Source: Dactylis glomerata (lineage: Eukaryota; Streptophyta; Magnoliopsida; Poales; Poaceae). From it: 64,000 bases of DNA. Positions 43,611 to 54,902 of the stretch are shown in pieces (within the stretch, counting starts at the first letter, position 1; the number at the start of each line of letters is the position of its first letter). Where the stretch lies: the NCBI GenBank assembly GCA_007115705.1, contig QXEO01002100.1, forward strand, positions 1 through 64,000, read 5' to 3'. A program made the position numbers and the translations under genes. The notes beneath the pieces are model-generated. The model was not told the origin of the DNA. It searched no databases and saw only the letters and a program-made list of their open reading frames with translations.

Positions 43611-45263
43611 TGATGGGGCCGAGTCGATGGTGTATGAAATTAAATGACCGGCCAGTTGGAAAACCCCAAGAGAAGGTTTTGATGAATATAGCAGCAAGTT
43701 TTCCCTCAGTTAGAAACCAAGGTATGTCGATCAGGAGAAGAGCAGACAATACGACTGAAGGTGATGCGGACTGGCTTAGCGACAGCTTCGGACAATTTAT
43801 ATATGGCGCCTCGTCCAAGCTTTGCTTTGCGAGCAGTAACGTGGAACCTGCACACAACACAACCAAATACTTTGTTCCCAACTTGCGATGAGGTTGTCAA
43901 TCTCACCGGTTTGCTTGAAACAAAGGGTATGAGCGTATCGAGTGGAAAGTGATAATAGTATGTGAGTAAAGTAAACAGTGCGAGTAAAGTAAACAGGTGA
44001 TAGCAATATGATGGAAATAGGACCGGGGTCCACAGTTCACTAGTGGTGTCTCTCCATAAGATAAATAACACATGCTGGGTAAAAAAATTACAGTTGGGCA
44101 ATTGATAGAATAAAGATAAACGTGATATGTCAAGAAGATCACTATGCGATTTACTCTGGGCATTACAACAAAATACATAGAACGCCATCCAATTGCATCT
44201 ATGACTAATAATCCACTCCCGGGGATATCATCCGAACACCCCATGAGTATTAAGTTGTGAACAACAGATAATTGTATTAAGCAAAGTGTGTAATGTAAAC
44301 AAAGCATATGCCCTCGAGCATATGAATATTGTTTTCTCCCTAGTAGCAACATCACATCTACAACCTTAGAGGTTTCTGTCACTCCCCCAGATTAAATAGA
44401 GGCATGAACCCACTATCGAGCATAAATACCCCCTCTTGGAGTCACTAGCAACTACTCGGCCAAGATAGCTACTAACAATGGAGAGCATGCAAGATCATAA
44501 ACAACATAGAGATAACATAAGATATATTTTAGTATAGCAACTCAATCATAACACCAATATTCATCGGATCCCAACAAACCAAACATGTAGAATTACATAA
44601 CGGTGATCTCAATCATGTAGGACAGCTCATGAGATCTAAACATGAAGCACAGGATGGAGGAGACAACCATCTAGCTACTGCTATGGACCCATAGTCCAAG
44701 GTAGACTACTCATCGCTCCGGAGGCAAGCATGGCGATGAAGAAGACCTCCGGTGGCGATTCCCCTCTCCGGCTGGGTGCCGGGAAGAGCTTCTGGACCCT
44801 CTCGATCTTCGGGTCGATGGCAGTGGTGGATCGCGATGTGTTCTGGAAAATTGATCGGGTACTTAGGTTTTTTCCATCGGGGGGTCTTTATAGGCGAAGG
44901 GGCATCATCAGAGGTGGCCCGAGGCACCCTCACACATAGGGGGCGCGGCTAGGGCCTAGGCCACGCCGCCCTGGTGTGTGGGGCCCTCGTGGCCCCCCTC
45001 CAACTCCTCTTCGGATCTCTGGAAGCTTCCGGGAAAAATAAGACTTCAAGAACTTGTTTCGTCCAATTCCGAGAATATTTCCTGTGTAGCTTTTCTGAAA
45101 CACAAAAACAGCAAAAAACAGGGAACTAGCACTGTGGCGACTTGTTAGTAGGTTAGTTCCGGAAAATGCATAAAAGTGCCACGAAGTGTAACGAAACAGT
45201 AGGAAAATGGTGTAAAAACAAGCATGGAGCATCAAAAATTATAGATACGTTGGAGACGTATCA
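43611..45263 (-). repeat. Element A 5' LTR
   Basis: 1,653 bp reading TGATACGTCTCCAACGTATC from 45263 leftward and ending GGCCCCATCA at 43611. The adjacent host bases 45264-45268 are ATGCC, the expected TSD; its partner is outside the window. The LTR is related to, but distinct from, those of Elements 2 and 4. It has a strong GC-rich hairpin near 44925-44985. Confidence 0.9.
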
Positions 45264-47081
45264 ATGCCCCCGAGGCACCCCTTCTTCATCGGCAAAAATC
45301 AGGTCACCTTTCAAAACATTATATTTTTATTGCTTCATGCACTATGCGTTTTGCTTGGAGCGTCAGTTGTTTTTGTTTTTAGTTTTGTTTTGCTTTGTTT
45401 GCTGCAATAAATGTTTGGATCACATCATGTGTTTGGAGAGAGACATGCTCCGTTTTTCACTCTTATCGTTCAACGAGTGTTCTCTTTTTCTGCTACTGCG
45501 TTTAGCTTGCATTTTTCACCTTGATTTTTGTTCAGATCTTGTTATATCTGTGTATCAAGGTGTATTTTGACCTCTGGTCCATGTTGGTTTTCATCAAAAA
45601 AGTTATTTCAAAAAGGTTCGAATGGTGTTGGAAAAGAGAAAAAGTTTCATGCAAAAAGGTGGTACAAAAAGGAGCTTGTGTAGACTGCGGCTTAGGCTTT
45701 TGCATGCCATGCTTGATTACATTTTGATAGTATGCTTAGTGATTTTTGTGGTAGCATGACTTGTTTCAAATGACTAAGATTGCTTAATGAGCCTCTAAAA
45801 AAATCATGCATTGTTTTTATTATTTGGAAGCATTAATTTGGTTTTCTCCTTTGATGATTTATTTGGGTTGACTTGGCACATGCTTACACATGTTGACTAC
45901 AAAATAAGTCGCCTATAGCCTCTATGATCATTTGGTTTTTGACTTGTGATACCACTTTATGCTTCTTTCAATGATGTTTTGTCGCTATGCATGATTATGG
46001 CCGTTATTGCTCTCTTAGTTGGTCGCTCTCAGTCTTTTGCTAGCCCTCATTTTGTACTGAGTATGAGCTCTACTCGTGCATCCAACTCCCAAAAACCAAG
46101 TTTGCCATTGTGTCCACTATAAATTCCTATGCATGGTACTTGCAAGCCACTCCAAGTAAATTTTCATGTGCTACCTTTCAAAAAACCTTCAAAACACTTC
46201 TCTTTTTGTGACACTATTTTCAGCTCATGGGGACGTAGTGGTCAGATTTGCTATCTTCCATATTGTCTTATTCCAAAAAAAGGAAAGAAAAAAGACACTC
46301 CTCCATGGTATGTGAATGTTGGTGGGCACCCGATGGAATCGGTTAGCCATGATTTATGAAAGGAAAAAGGTGGGGAGGAGTGCCAAGCTTTCTAAAAGAG
46401 CACAAAGTGCCAATATCTCTCAAAAACTTGCTTCATTTTTGTATGGAAGATAGTAAGAACCCCATTGCCAGTCGTTGACAAAAGCAACCACCTCTCAAAA
46501 TCCAGTTTTTATCTCTCTATTTTACAAATGAAAAGCTCTAGCACATGTTTAATCCCTGCTTCGCTCTGCGAAGGGTCTTTCTTTTACTTTTATGTTGAGT
46601 CTCCACCTTCTATCTTTATGCACCATCTAAGAGAGCATAGTTGTCATTCTGAGTTTAATATGCATAGTCCCAAAGTTTAATATTGATTGATTCATGATTA
46701 TGGTTTTGCTTGTTCTTAAATTACTTGTATCTAGTCACCCTCTTAAACTTGAAGGTGTCCTATGCATTTACATTTTGCTAGTCCATGAGGGACAAGCTGA
46801 AAACCATTTGCTATGTTTTCCATATGGTTGAAACACACACGTGAATTTCATTGTTTCATTTTCATGATCTTTCCTTTGTGTTTCTTTTCATGCTATAACA
46901 TGGTTGCTAAGTTTCTATTATCAAGAATATGTCTTTCATGCCCATGTTTTAAGTTCTTTGATCTCAGCACTCAATGCTCTACCTCATTGATCAAATTGCG
47001 CTGGTGCATGTCACCTCAAAAATTATTATTTTGTTATCACTTACCTACTCGAGGACGAGCAGGAGTTAAGCTTGGGGATGC
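45264..47081 (+). other. Element 5 internal 3' region (outermost element), non-coding
   Basis: The left end is where Element A inserted, at ATGCC. In Element 2 the same bases directly follow AAGCTTGGGG, so the insertion lies beside the internal purine tract. No gene. It contains H1 at 46059-46075, H2 at 46296-46382 (CACTCCTCC/GGAGGAGTG) and H3 at 46559-46573 (CTTCG/CGAAG), then the polypurine tract AAGCTTGGGG before the LTR at 47082. Confidence 0.78.
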
Positions 47082-47445
47082 TGATACGTCTCAAACGTAT
47101 CTATAATTTTTGATGCTCCATGCTTGTTTTTACACCATTTGCCTTGTGTTTCGTTACACTTCGTGGCATTTTAATGTGATTTCTAGAAATAACCTATTGA
47201 CAAGATACCACAATGCCAGTTCCCTATTTTCTGCTATTTTTGTGTTTTAAAAAAGCTACACAGGAAATATTCTCGAAATTGGACGAAACAAGTTCGAGAA
47301 GTCTTATTTTTCTCAGAAAAGTACCGAAGACCGAACGAGAGCCGGAGGGGGGCCAGGGGCTGCCCACACAACAGGGGGGCGCGGCCCAGCCCCTGGCCGC
47401 GCCCACCTATTGTGAGTCCACCTTGGGCGCCTCTTGACGACGCCC
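47082..47445 (+). repeat. Element 5 3' LTR, left part
   Basis: It starts TGATACGTCTCAAACGTATC after a polypurine tract and shares the LTR type of Elements 2 and 4. The GC-rich hairpin lies near 47360-47413. It is cut by Element 3 at TSD CGCCC (47441-47445) and resumes at 63808. Confidence 0.88.
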
Positions 47446-48845
47446 TGATACGTCCAAAACGTATCTACTTTCCCGAACACTTTTGCTATTGTTTTTCCCC
47501 TAATTTGTGTGTTTTGAATACAACTAACACGGACTAACACTGTTTTCAGCAGAATTGCTCTGGTGTCTCGTTTTTGTGCAGAAATCCAACTTTCAGTAAA
47601 AATTTGGGAAAAATCATCAAAAATCCTATTTCACCAGAAGACCCACGGAGCCAGAAGACGAGACGGAGTGGAGGCACGAGGCCTCCACACACACAGGGGG
47701 CGCGGCCCAGCCCTGGCCGCACCCACCTGGTGTGAGGGCGGCTCGGCCGTCGCCTCGACCCCTCCTTTCAACTACATACACCCCTTTACCTGAAAATATC
47801 GGGGAGACGGCGTTTTTCCCAGATAGACTTCCGCTACGCCGCCGCCATCAGAAACCGCGATTTGAAACCAGAAACTCCATTCTGGCATCCTGCCGGGACG
47901 GGGATTTGGAGGAGATCTTCATCACCATCATCATCGACGCTCCTCCATCGATCGTCCATGACTCCCCCATCCATGTGTGAGTAATTCCCCCGCTGTAGGT
48001 GAGGGGATGGTAGGGATTGGATGAGATCGTTCATGTAATTTGATATGAGATTGTTAGGGCATAGTGCCTAGTATCTTTATTTAGTGCCTATGACATTGTT
48101 GCAACTTGTTGTGCTTAATGCTTGTCACTTTGGGCCCGAGTGCCATGATTTCAGATCTGAACATGTTATTATTTCTATGATGATACTTGTTGTTTATGGT
48201 CTTACCTACAAGTTGTATACACATATTGTTGTCCGGAACCCGAGGCCCCAAAGTGACAGAAATTGGGATAACCGGAGGGGATGGCTATGATGTGAGGATC
48301 ACATGTGTTCACTGAGTGTTAATGCTTTGCTCTGGTACTTTATTAAAAGGAGTACCTTAATTACCAGTAGTTTCCCTTGAGGCCCTGCTGCAACAGGCTG
48401 GTAGGACGACAAAAGATGTCGTGCAAGTTTCTCCTTGTGAGCACGTACGACTATATACGGAACACATGCCTATGATTGTTTGAACTAGGATGCTTTATCA
48501 TTATTTATCTACAATGCCCAAGTCTCATTGATTTCATGAATTATCTTATCCATGCAACGCCCGTAATCCATCCCTATGCCTACAGTATTTGTTCCTACTG
48601 TTTACTATTACTACTATCATCGCTGCTATTTTACTACTGCTGTTACTATTTCACTACTATCACCACTATAAAACTGTTGCTACTGATAAACCACTGTGAG
48701 CAAGACTGTTTCTAGGTGCAGCTGAATTGACAACTCATCTGTTAAGGCTTACATATATTCTTTGGCTCCCCTTGTGTCGAATCAATAAATTTGGGCTTTA
48801 CTTCCCTCGAAGACTATTGCGATCCCCTATACTTGTGGGTCATCA
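47446..48845 (+). repeat. Element 3 5' LTR
   Basis: 1,400 bp, starting TGATACGTCCAAAACGTATC (terminal hairpin GATACGT/ACGTATC at 47447-47465) and ending GGGTCATCA. The GC-rich hairpin is at 47682-47737. A cryptic ACT/CTR trinucleotide tract occupies about 48597-48690. Confidence 0.93.
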
Positions 48846-48856
48846 AGACTATTTTC

Positions 48857-48874
48857 TGGCGCCGTTGGCAGGGA
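48857..48874 (+). other. Element 3 primer-binding site, tRNA-Asp type, two mismatches
   Basis: TGGCGCCGTTGGCAGGGA, 11 nt after the LTR; differs at two positions from the perfect site at 10909. Confidence 0.75.
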
Positions 48875-48933
48875 GCATAGCTTTATTTGTAAGTTCACTT
48901 GGTATTCATATTGTTCGCTGCAATCCTTTCATC

Positions 48934-51522
48934 ATGGGTAAACCTCGTGATGGAAAAGTTCCTATATTGCCATCCACTACAAGAAGAGGTACGACTCTCA
49001 ACACTTCTGTTGCTCTTGAGTCACCATCTGTTATGAGTAAGTTGCTTACACCACCACACCCACACGCTACTGCTACTACTTCTGCTGAGTTTAAAAATGC
49101 CACTGATAATTTAGATGATGCTTCTACTGTGCTTGATGAGAGTGGTTCACTAGGTTCATTTTTAGATGCTACTATTGCTGGAGCTAAGTTGGGAAACGCC
49201 ACTGTTACACCTGTTAGTTCACCTGAGTCTAGGGAATGTCCTAGTGATGATTTTGATGATGATGCTTATATTGAGCTTAATGATGATTTTATTGCTGAAG
49301 CACGTGCTACTCGTAATGCTGCTGAGGTTAAAGAACTTCTTGCAAGACGTTCTGTTAGATATAATTTGTCTCCTGATCCTAAGTTTGCTGCTTCTCCCAT
49401 AAATATTAGAGATAAGGATTATAATTTCTCTTTGGATTTATCTTACATATCTATTGTTGAGAAAATTCCTTTTTGTGGTACTAAAGATGAGAGTGCTATG
49501 GAGCACATGAATGAGCTTTCTACTTTGAGTAATTTGTTTTCTGATGATATTAAGCTCCGCACTTACTTTGTTGCTAAGATTTTTTCTTTCTCATTGAAAG
49601 ATGCAGCTAAAACTTGGTTTAATAGCTTGTCTCCTGGATCTCTTAATAGTCTTATTGCTTTGGTTAATGCTTTCTTTTAGAAATATTTTCCTGCTAGTGC
49701 TCAACATGCTGCTGTGCAGAAAATCTTTGATTTTGAATAGGGAAAAGGAGAGATATTGCCTGAATCTTGGACAAGGTTTTGTTCTTTAATTAGAGCTTTG
49801 CCTAAAGAACCATTGCCTAAAAATGAACTTCTTGATATATTTTATAATGGACTAACTGATGAATCTAAGTTATATCTGGATAGTTATGCTGGTTGTGTTT
49901 TCAGGGAAAGAACTCCGGCTGATGCTGAAGAATTAATGGCTAAAATAAGCCGGAATTATGATGATTGGACTCTAGTTGAGCCAACACCAGCACCAACACC
50001 TGCGCCAGCCACAGAGCCTACACCGAAGAAGAGAGGGGTGATTGAATTAAATAATGAAGTTATGAAGGAAGCTAAGAAATCTCTTAAGGAGAATGGTATC
50101 AAATCCGAAGATGTGAAGAATTTACCTCCTATAGAAGAACTATGTAAGCCAATCCCTCATTCATCAACTATTGAGGTACACTCTCTCCAGCGCTTTGATG
50201 AAAGAGATATTACTTATTCTAAACCTCCTGATCAATGCTTAGATGAATTTGATAATTTTATTGTTAAGCAAGAAAATTTTAATAGAATGGTGCATAATCA
50301 TCTGTAGGAAAATTCTAGAGCTATTAACAAGTTGCAGGATATTGTGGAGAGAACCGCCAATGATGTGAAGATACTTGTTAAACATTTTCAAATGGTTCAA
50401 ACACAAATTGATCAGCTTACCAAGGTACAAAAAGACTTGCTAGTTAATGCCGCAAGAGAGAAGAAAGCATGTGAAATACGCACAAGAAGTGGCGCTGCTA
50501 CTCAGGATCCATTATATCCTAAAGGACATCCTAAGAGGGTCGAGCAAGATTCTCAACGCACTTCAAGTGATGATATTCCTTCCAAGAAGAAGAAGAAGAA
50601 GAAGAAGAAGCATAAAACAACTACAGAATCATCTGATGCAGATAAAGATCCTAACAGTGTTTCTATTTCTGATGTTGAAACTGAACCAGGAGATGCTTCC
50701 GATAAAGAAGAAGTTGAAGAGGAACCAGAAAAGATTGATAAGAATGCAAAGTACACCAAAGAAGACTTCATTGCCAACAAGCATGGTAATGAGAGATAAC
50801 CTTGGGTGCAAAAACCAATGCCTTTTCCTGGTAAGAAACACAAGTCCAAGGAAGAAGAACACTACAACAGATTTTGTGAATGGATGAGACCTTTATTTTT
50901 GCAAATTCCTTTGACTGATGCTATTAGAATGACTCCTTATGCAAAGTATATGAAAGATATTGTTACTAACAAAAGGAAAATTCCTAATGAGGAAATTTCC
51001 ACTTTACTTGCTAATTATTCTTTTGATGGTAAAGTACCAGAGAAGCTTGGAGATCCAGGTATACCAACTATTCCTTGCTCCATTAAAAATAACTATGTTA
51101 GAACTACTTTATGTGATTTGGGAGCTGGAGTTAGTGTCATGCCTTTTTCTCTTTATAAGAGACCTGATCTAGAAAAATTGGTATCAACTGATATATCTTT
51201 GCAGATGGCTGATAAGTCTACTACTATTCCTATTGGTATTTTTGAAAATGTTCCTATTCAAGTTGCTAACAGTTGTTTGATTTTAACTGATTTTGTTGTG
51301 TTGGAAATGCCTGAAGATGATAATATGTCTATTATTCTTGGGAGACCTTTTCTAAACACTGTAGGTGTTGTTATTAATTGCAATCAAGGAAAAGTAACTT
51401 TCAATGTCAACGATAAAGAGTATATGGCCTATTTTCCCAAGAAGATTGATAGAAAGAATGCTCTAAATTCTGTCAAGAATGTTGAGACCATCAAAGTTGG
51501 TCAAATTATTTGTTCAGAGTAA
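48934..51522 (+). pseudogene. gag: Element 3 gag-protease with four in-frame stops
   Basis: The frame runs 863 codons from ATG 48934 (MGKPRDGK) to TAA 51520-51522. Stops lie at 49678-49680 (TAG), 49738-49740 (TAG), 50305-50307 (TAG) and 50797-50799 (TAA); no frameshift is seen. The gag core is about residues 175-330, with an AKTWFNSL motif near 49607. A Pro/Ala/Thr repeat follows near 49981-50035, then a poly-Lys run from an AAG microsatellite at 50583-50610 and an acidic Ser/Asp/Glu stretch. The retropepsin-like domain has DLGAG with Asp at residue 728 (51115) and ILGRPFL near 51335. The frame ends at a normal stop with no RT after it. Confidence 0.87.
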
Positions 51523-52416
51523 ACGCCCAAGGAAGAATATAAAATTGTTATGATTGGGACTATGCCTATCAAAGTTGAGGTAACATAAGCATTTTAGTGA
51601 AGTGCAAAGTTTTGCCTCATATAAAGTTAGTTTGGAAACAAGACTTGATCAACCTTGTTAACAAAGTAATTTTATATGAACGAAACTTCATTTTCACCGC
51701 ATCCACACCACCTTACGTATATTTACTTGTTCAATTTTATTCCTTTAGTTTAGTTACATGATTAAGATTATCTCAGAGCTGCTGAATGCTTGGTTTTGAT
51801 TTGCTTGAAATCATTTCATCTTCGTTTTTCTGAGTTTTTATCGATATGCCAATTTCTGAAAAATCCTCGAAAATAAAGTTTCTTGAAAAATTCCAGAAAA
51901 TTCTTTATAAATTTTTATGTCAAAAATGGGGCAGAGAGGCACCTGGGAGACACCAGGAGGGGCTGCCACGCCATCTCCCACACAGGGGGCGCGGCCCAGC
52001 CTGGGGCGCGCCCACCTGGTGTGAGAGGGCCCCACCTGGCCTCTCACTTATCTCTTCCTCCCCTGCTCTTTCTCTCTCACGAAAACAACAACACACCCAG
52101 CTCATACCTGAGTTCTTGCTATTCTTCACCTCGATTTTTCGATCTCCTTGCTCAGCCCATCATTTCTGCTGAGATTTGGAGCATTTGTTCTCCGGTATGT
52201 GACTCCTCTGCTTGTCCAAGTAGAATTTCTTTTGGTGAAGTATTTCTTGAGTATTTTAGCATTGTAGGTGGCAGGATAAATGAGTATGCATGCTTGTTCT
52301 ATTTCTTAGAAATGATATTTTGATGCATGTTAGCTCTCTAGTAACTCACTATAGTAGTTCCCTACATTTGCTTGTCTCAAAATCATATTTTATGAGGATT
52401 GTTAAAAAAATTAGAA
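51523..52416 (+). promoter_or_regulatory. Element 3 spacer with U3-like module upstream of the ORF1-like gene
   Basis: No gene. Around 51850-51935 the A-rich text (GAAAAATTCCAGAAAATT and similar) resembles the LTR U3 of Element 1. A GC-rich hairpin at 51979-52023 follows (CACAC/GTGTG outer, GGGCGCG/CGCGCCC inner). Then come a pyrimidine-rich leader and a possible splice donor near 52194 (CCG then GTATGT). This order mirrors LTR promoter sequence and would fit an internal promoter for the gene at 52417; function is inferred. Confidence 0.45.
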
Positions 52417-52605
52417 ATGGAGGAGAATGCATATCAACTTTTTCAACATGAACTAGAAGTGAATGAAGTCATGAGAGTTCACCGTGAAGAGAGGGTCTTT
52501 ACCTCACACTATCCATGCTCAGAGTTCATGAATGCTGCCAGAATTCTGCAGGATTTCCAAACCTTACTCTCTAATGCAGGATTGGAACATTTTACTGAGG
52601 GTGAA

Positions 52606-53867
52606 TGATATGTCTCCAACGTATCTATAATTTTTGATGCTCCATGCTTGTTTTTACACCATTTGTCTAATGTTTCATTACACTTCGTGGCACTTTTATA
52701 CATTTTCTGGAACTAACCTATTAACAAGTCGCCACAGTGCCAGTTCCCTGTTTTCTGCTGTTTTTGTGTTTCAGAAGTGATACACAGGAAATATTCTCGG
52801 AATTGGACGAAACAAGTTCCTGAAGTCTTATTTTGTCCGGGAGGTTCCAGTCATCTGAAGGAGAGAAGGAGAGGGGCCACCAGCGGCCCTCACGCCTGGC
52901 TGGCGCGGCCCAGGCCCTGGCTGCGCCGCCATGGTGTGAGGAGGCCTGGGGCCACCTCTGACATCGCCCCTTCGCCTATAAAGACCCCCCGACGGGAAAA
53001 ACCTAAGTACCTGATCACTTTTCCAGAACACATCGCGATCCGCCGCCGCCGTCGACCCGAAGATCGGGAGGGTCCAGAAGCTCTTCCCGGCACCCTACCG
53101 GAGAGGGGAATCGCCACCGGAGGTCTTCTTCATCGCCATGCTTGCCTCCGGAGCGATGAGTGAGTAGTCTACCTTGGACTATGGGTCCATAGCAGTAGCT
53201 AGATGGTTGTCTTCTCCACCATGTGCTTCATGTTTAGATCTCATGAGCTGCCCTACATGATTGAGATCACCGTTATGTAATTCTACATGTTTGGTTTGTT
53301 GGGATCCGATGAATATTGGTGTTATGATTGAGTTGCTGTACTGAATTATATCTTTTGTTATCTCTATGTTGTTTATGGTCTTGCATGCTCTCCGTTGTTA
53401 GTAGCTATCTTGGCCGAGTAGTTGCTAGTGACTCCAAGAGGGGGTATTTATGCTCGATAGTGGGTTCATGCCTCTATTTAACCTGGGGGAGTGACAGAAA
53501 CCTCTAAGGTTGTAGATGTGCTGTTGCTACTAGGGAGAAAACAATATTCATATGCTCAAGGGCATATGCTATGTTTACATTACACACTTTGCTTAATGTA
53601 ATTATCTGTTGTTCGCAACTTAATACTTGTGGAGTTCTCGGATTGATTCGCCACAAGTGGATTATAAATTGTCCAAAGCTGTCGCAAACTAGCAAGCATC
53701 ACCTTCAGTCGTTATTGTCTGCTCTTCTCCTGATCGACATACCTTGGTTTCTTAACTGAGGGAAAACTAGCTGCTATATTCATCATACCTTCCTCTTGGG
53801 GTTCCCAACTGGCTGGTCATTCACCACGCATAAGGAATCTTCTGGTGCCGTCACCCACGCGCCAGCA
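52606..53867 (+). repeat. Element 4 5' LTR with 407-bp internal deletion
   Basis: 1,262 bp, starting TGATATGTCTCC and ending CGCCAGCA. Compared with the 3' LTR it lacks 407 bp, joined near 53666 at a TAT microhomology. A TATAAA box is at 52977-52982. The GC-rich hairpin near 52888-52941 is intact. Confidence 0.93.
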
Positions 53868-53877
53868 GCTCTTTTTC

Positions 53878-53895
53878 TGGCGCCGTTGCCGGGGA
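53878..53895 (+). other. Element 4 primer-binding site, tRNA-Asp, perfect
   Basis: TGGCGCCGTTGCCGGGGA, 10 nt after the LTR. A related but imperfect TCTGGTGCCGTCACC lies inside the LTR end at 53841. Confidence 0.85.
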
Positions 53896-54035
53896 AGAGT
53901 GGAAGACTTCTGCGAGGGGAGTTTTCGCATGAACATCCTTTACTTTATTATTGTTTTGCTTTACTTTATTTATTTTACCTGCATCATTTTATATCAAAAA
54001 CCCAAAAAAATTAGAATCCTTGGTAGTTGTTTATT

Positions 54036-54902
54036 ATGTCTAGTTCAGTTGCTACTACTATGTCGCCCGAGGACATGATTTTTACTTTTAAACAGAAGGA
54101 TGAGGAATGTTTTAAAGAAGCTTGGTCTAGAATTTATGATTGGCATGGAAAAACTGAACCTAAAATGACCTTGAGTTTGCTTCTTAGTAGCTTTTACTTT
54201 GGACTTGCTCTTCGTCATAGATATGCTTTGGATGCTACTGTAGAAGGAGATTTCATTCATTGTGATGGAGATCAAGCCTTCAACATTATAAAAAATTCGA
54301 TTACAATTTATAGCATGCCAACCTATTTTGATTCCTCTCTTGTGTGCATTTTTAATAGACTTGATACTCTTGAGACTCGCACTGCTAGCTTGAATTCTTG
54401 CTACAATACTTTGCGCCAGCATTTTGATTATGTGCCAACAAATTCTGAACCTTCGAGTTGGTATCCTACGGTAAAAATCACCATTAGTGGTGAAACTTTT
54501 CATGCTTGTTGTGATATTATGTCTGAATTTTATCTCATGCCAAAGGATGTTTACGAATCTTTGAGCCTTTGGAAGCTTTCTGAGGGAGGAGAAGGAATTT
54601 ATCTTACTAACAATGCCACTATATTTCCCATTGGAATAGCTGAAGGAGTTTTTACAAAAGTCCTAGGAAGAATGATATCTACAGATTATCTTGTTATTGA
54701 ATGTGTAGGAAAAGGACAAATCACACTTGGAAGATCCCTCCTGAAGCTCCTAGGCGCCGTCATTGATGTGGGAAAAGGCAATATAAGATTTATCTCTCCA
54801 CCTTGCAATAGCCATGTCTTTCCTAGAGTCAAGAGCAAAGGTAAGAATGGAAGACGTAAGGCACCCGCTGATCCTAGCACTTCATCACTTGATGTTACTT
54901 GA
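54036..54902 (+). CDS. Element 4 short gag/protease-like protein with altered active site
   Basis: The 288-residue open frame starts at ATG 54036 (MSSSVATT). The N-terminal part resembles the second half of a gag core (EAWSRIYDW, then a helical LLLSSFYFGL segment at about residues 48-60). The C-terminal half follows the retropepsin plan of Element 2 (residues about 150-255, ending with a TLGRSLLKLLGAVIDVG segment). At the catalytic loop the sequence is CDIMSE: the Asp is kept, but the Gly-Ala/Ser that define an aspartic protease are gone, so proteolysis is unlikely. The frame has no stops. Flanking leader and trailer match Element 2, so a different coding segment sits in the same chassis. Confidence 0.75.
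   Translation: MSSSVATTMSPEDMIFTFKQKDEECFKEAWSRIYDWHGKTEPKMTLSLLLSSFYFGLALRHRYALDATVEGDFIHCDGDQAFNIIKNSITIYSMPTYFDSSLVCIFNRLDTLETRTASLNSCYNTLRQHFDYVPTNSEPSSWYPTVKITISGETFHACCDIMSEFYLMPKDVYESLSLWKLSEGGEGIYLTNNATIFPIGIAEGVFTKVLGRMISTDYLVIECVGKGQITLGRSLLKLLGAVIDVGKGNIRFISPPCNSHVFPRVKSKGKNGRRKAPADPSTSSLDVT

Larger units (their letters stand above)
23407..44021. repeat. Tandem duplication: short unit 23407-26699, long unit 26700-44021
   Basis: The short unit is Element 1 LTR sequence, a solo Tat-type LTR, Element 1 LTR remainder, and Element A gag and LTR parts. The long unit has the same order but with the full-length Tat element in place of the solo LTR. Bases 24342-26702 align with 41661-44021 at a constant offset of 17,319 with no indels and about six substitutions by eye. 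The join at 26700-26702 shows 3-bp microhomology (AGG) between the two flanks. Both copies have CCTGG TSDs and the same gag stop, so the insertion and that stop predate duplication. An assembly artefact cannot be excluded from sequence alone. Confidence 0.85.

Noticed and set aside
45166..45570. 134-residue open frame crossing from the Element A LTR into Element 5
   Set aside because: It spans an insertion junction, so it cannot be an evolved gene.
48476..48715. Leu/Tyr-rich frame that looks like a membrane protein (similar at 63438-63665)
   Set aside because: It comes from an ACT/CTR trinucleotide-like tract within both LTRs of Element 3; no start context or conservation as protein.
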